Shown here in pieces: positions 40,109 through 40,240 of a stretch of DNA of 40,240 nt. The position numbers were made by a program, and so were the translations under genes. Positions within the stretch are counted from its first letter, which is position 1; each line of letters opens with the position of its first letter. Where the stretch lies: positions 1 through 40,240 of the forward strand of contig JBLHKS010000046.1 in assembly GCA_047620505.1 (NCBI GenBank), given 5' to 3'. Origin of the DNA: JBLHKS01 sp047620505. Lineage in GTDB: Bacteria > Verrucomicrobiota > Verrucomicrobiia > Verrucomicrobiales > DEV007. The notes beneath the pieces are model-generated. The model made no database searches, was not told the origin of the DNA, and saw nothing but the letters and a program-made list of their open reading frames with translations.

Positions 40109-40240
40109 CCATCGCTCAAGTTGCCCTGAGTTTGCCCTGAGTTTGCCCGGCTTCGGGCCGTCAGGGTAACGAATGGATACCCATTGCTTTTCAATCGACG
40201 GCACTCCCTGATCGCTCAACCATTGGTTGGTGATCGCACG
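40109..40240 (-). CDS. Possible C-terminal end of intron-encoded reverse transcriptase/maturase (partial)
   Basis: Minus-strand frame entering from the right edge with NQWLSDQGVPSIEKQWVSIR followed by YPDG, similar in feel to the last residues of group II intron maturases. It does not stop before domain V, which is odd. Three imperfect copies of an 11-base unit (GTTTGCCCTGA on the plus strand, 40120-40150) in this stretch may have shifted the frame. Identification rests mainly on the neighbouring intron structure. Confidence 0.35.

Noticed and set aside
1..40240. tRNA or rRNA genes, or a complete integrase or transposase that would explain the island
   Set aside because: None was recognised by eye on either strand. 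A covariance-model or profile search would be needed to exclude small RNAs.

Overview
The window looks like a chromosomal segment of a Verrucomicrobiota (PVC-group) bacterium of about 57-60% GC. This is inferred from gene content: a two-catalytic-domain secreted sulfatase, a DUF1080 protein, a Tat-exported DUF1501 protein, a multiheme cytochrome paired with a beta-propeller dehydrogenase, a PhoD-like phosphatase, and many secreted proteins. No rRNA or tRNA gene was seen, so the taxonomy is not proven.

Layout. 1-8103 (minus strand): alpha/beta hydrolase, five-heme cytochrome, sorbosone-dehydrogenase-like propeller, HrpB helicase and a neutral ceramidase that stops early near the window edge. 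8218-19121 (plus strand): lutB and lutC, normally adjacent, are separated by about 8.9 kb of accessory DNA. 19146-36502: housekeeping and secreted functions (HisN-like phosphatase, CNT nucleoside transporter, two AsmA-like paralogues, SDR, DUF1501, nitrilase, PhoD-like, DUF1080, double sulfatase, quinone-oxidoreductase-like enzyme). 36560-38238 (minus): RbfA-like protein and a MoxR ATPase. 38239-40240: AT-richer accessory tail with a strong hairpin, two orphan genes and what appears to be the 3' end of a group II intron.

The island (9685-18340) is the most unusual part. It encodes a SLOG-domain protein with C-terminal membrane helices (broken by a TAG and a frameshift), followed by three related units, here called A, B and C, of a TIR / STAND NTPase / TPR family. 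A keeps TIR and NTPase, B keeps half an NTPase plus TPR, and C is full length. Reading frames in A, B and C break exactly at tandem arrays of 8-mers or 7-mers. Unit numbers there would decide whether the domains are joined, as in phase-variable contingency genes. SLOG next to TIR recalls Thoeris-type nucleotide signalling, so this may be a repeat-switched, NLR-like conflict system. That functional reading is inference.

A second signal runs through the whole window. The perfect palindrome AGCAGCTGCT occurs 21 times, always inside genes, in two different reading frames (Gln-Leu-Leu or Ala-Ala-Ala), about once per gene. It is sparse in the island and absent from the right-hand tail. It behaves like a genome-wide DNA-level motif comparable in style to cyanobacterial HIP1.
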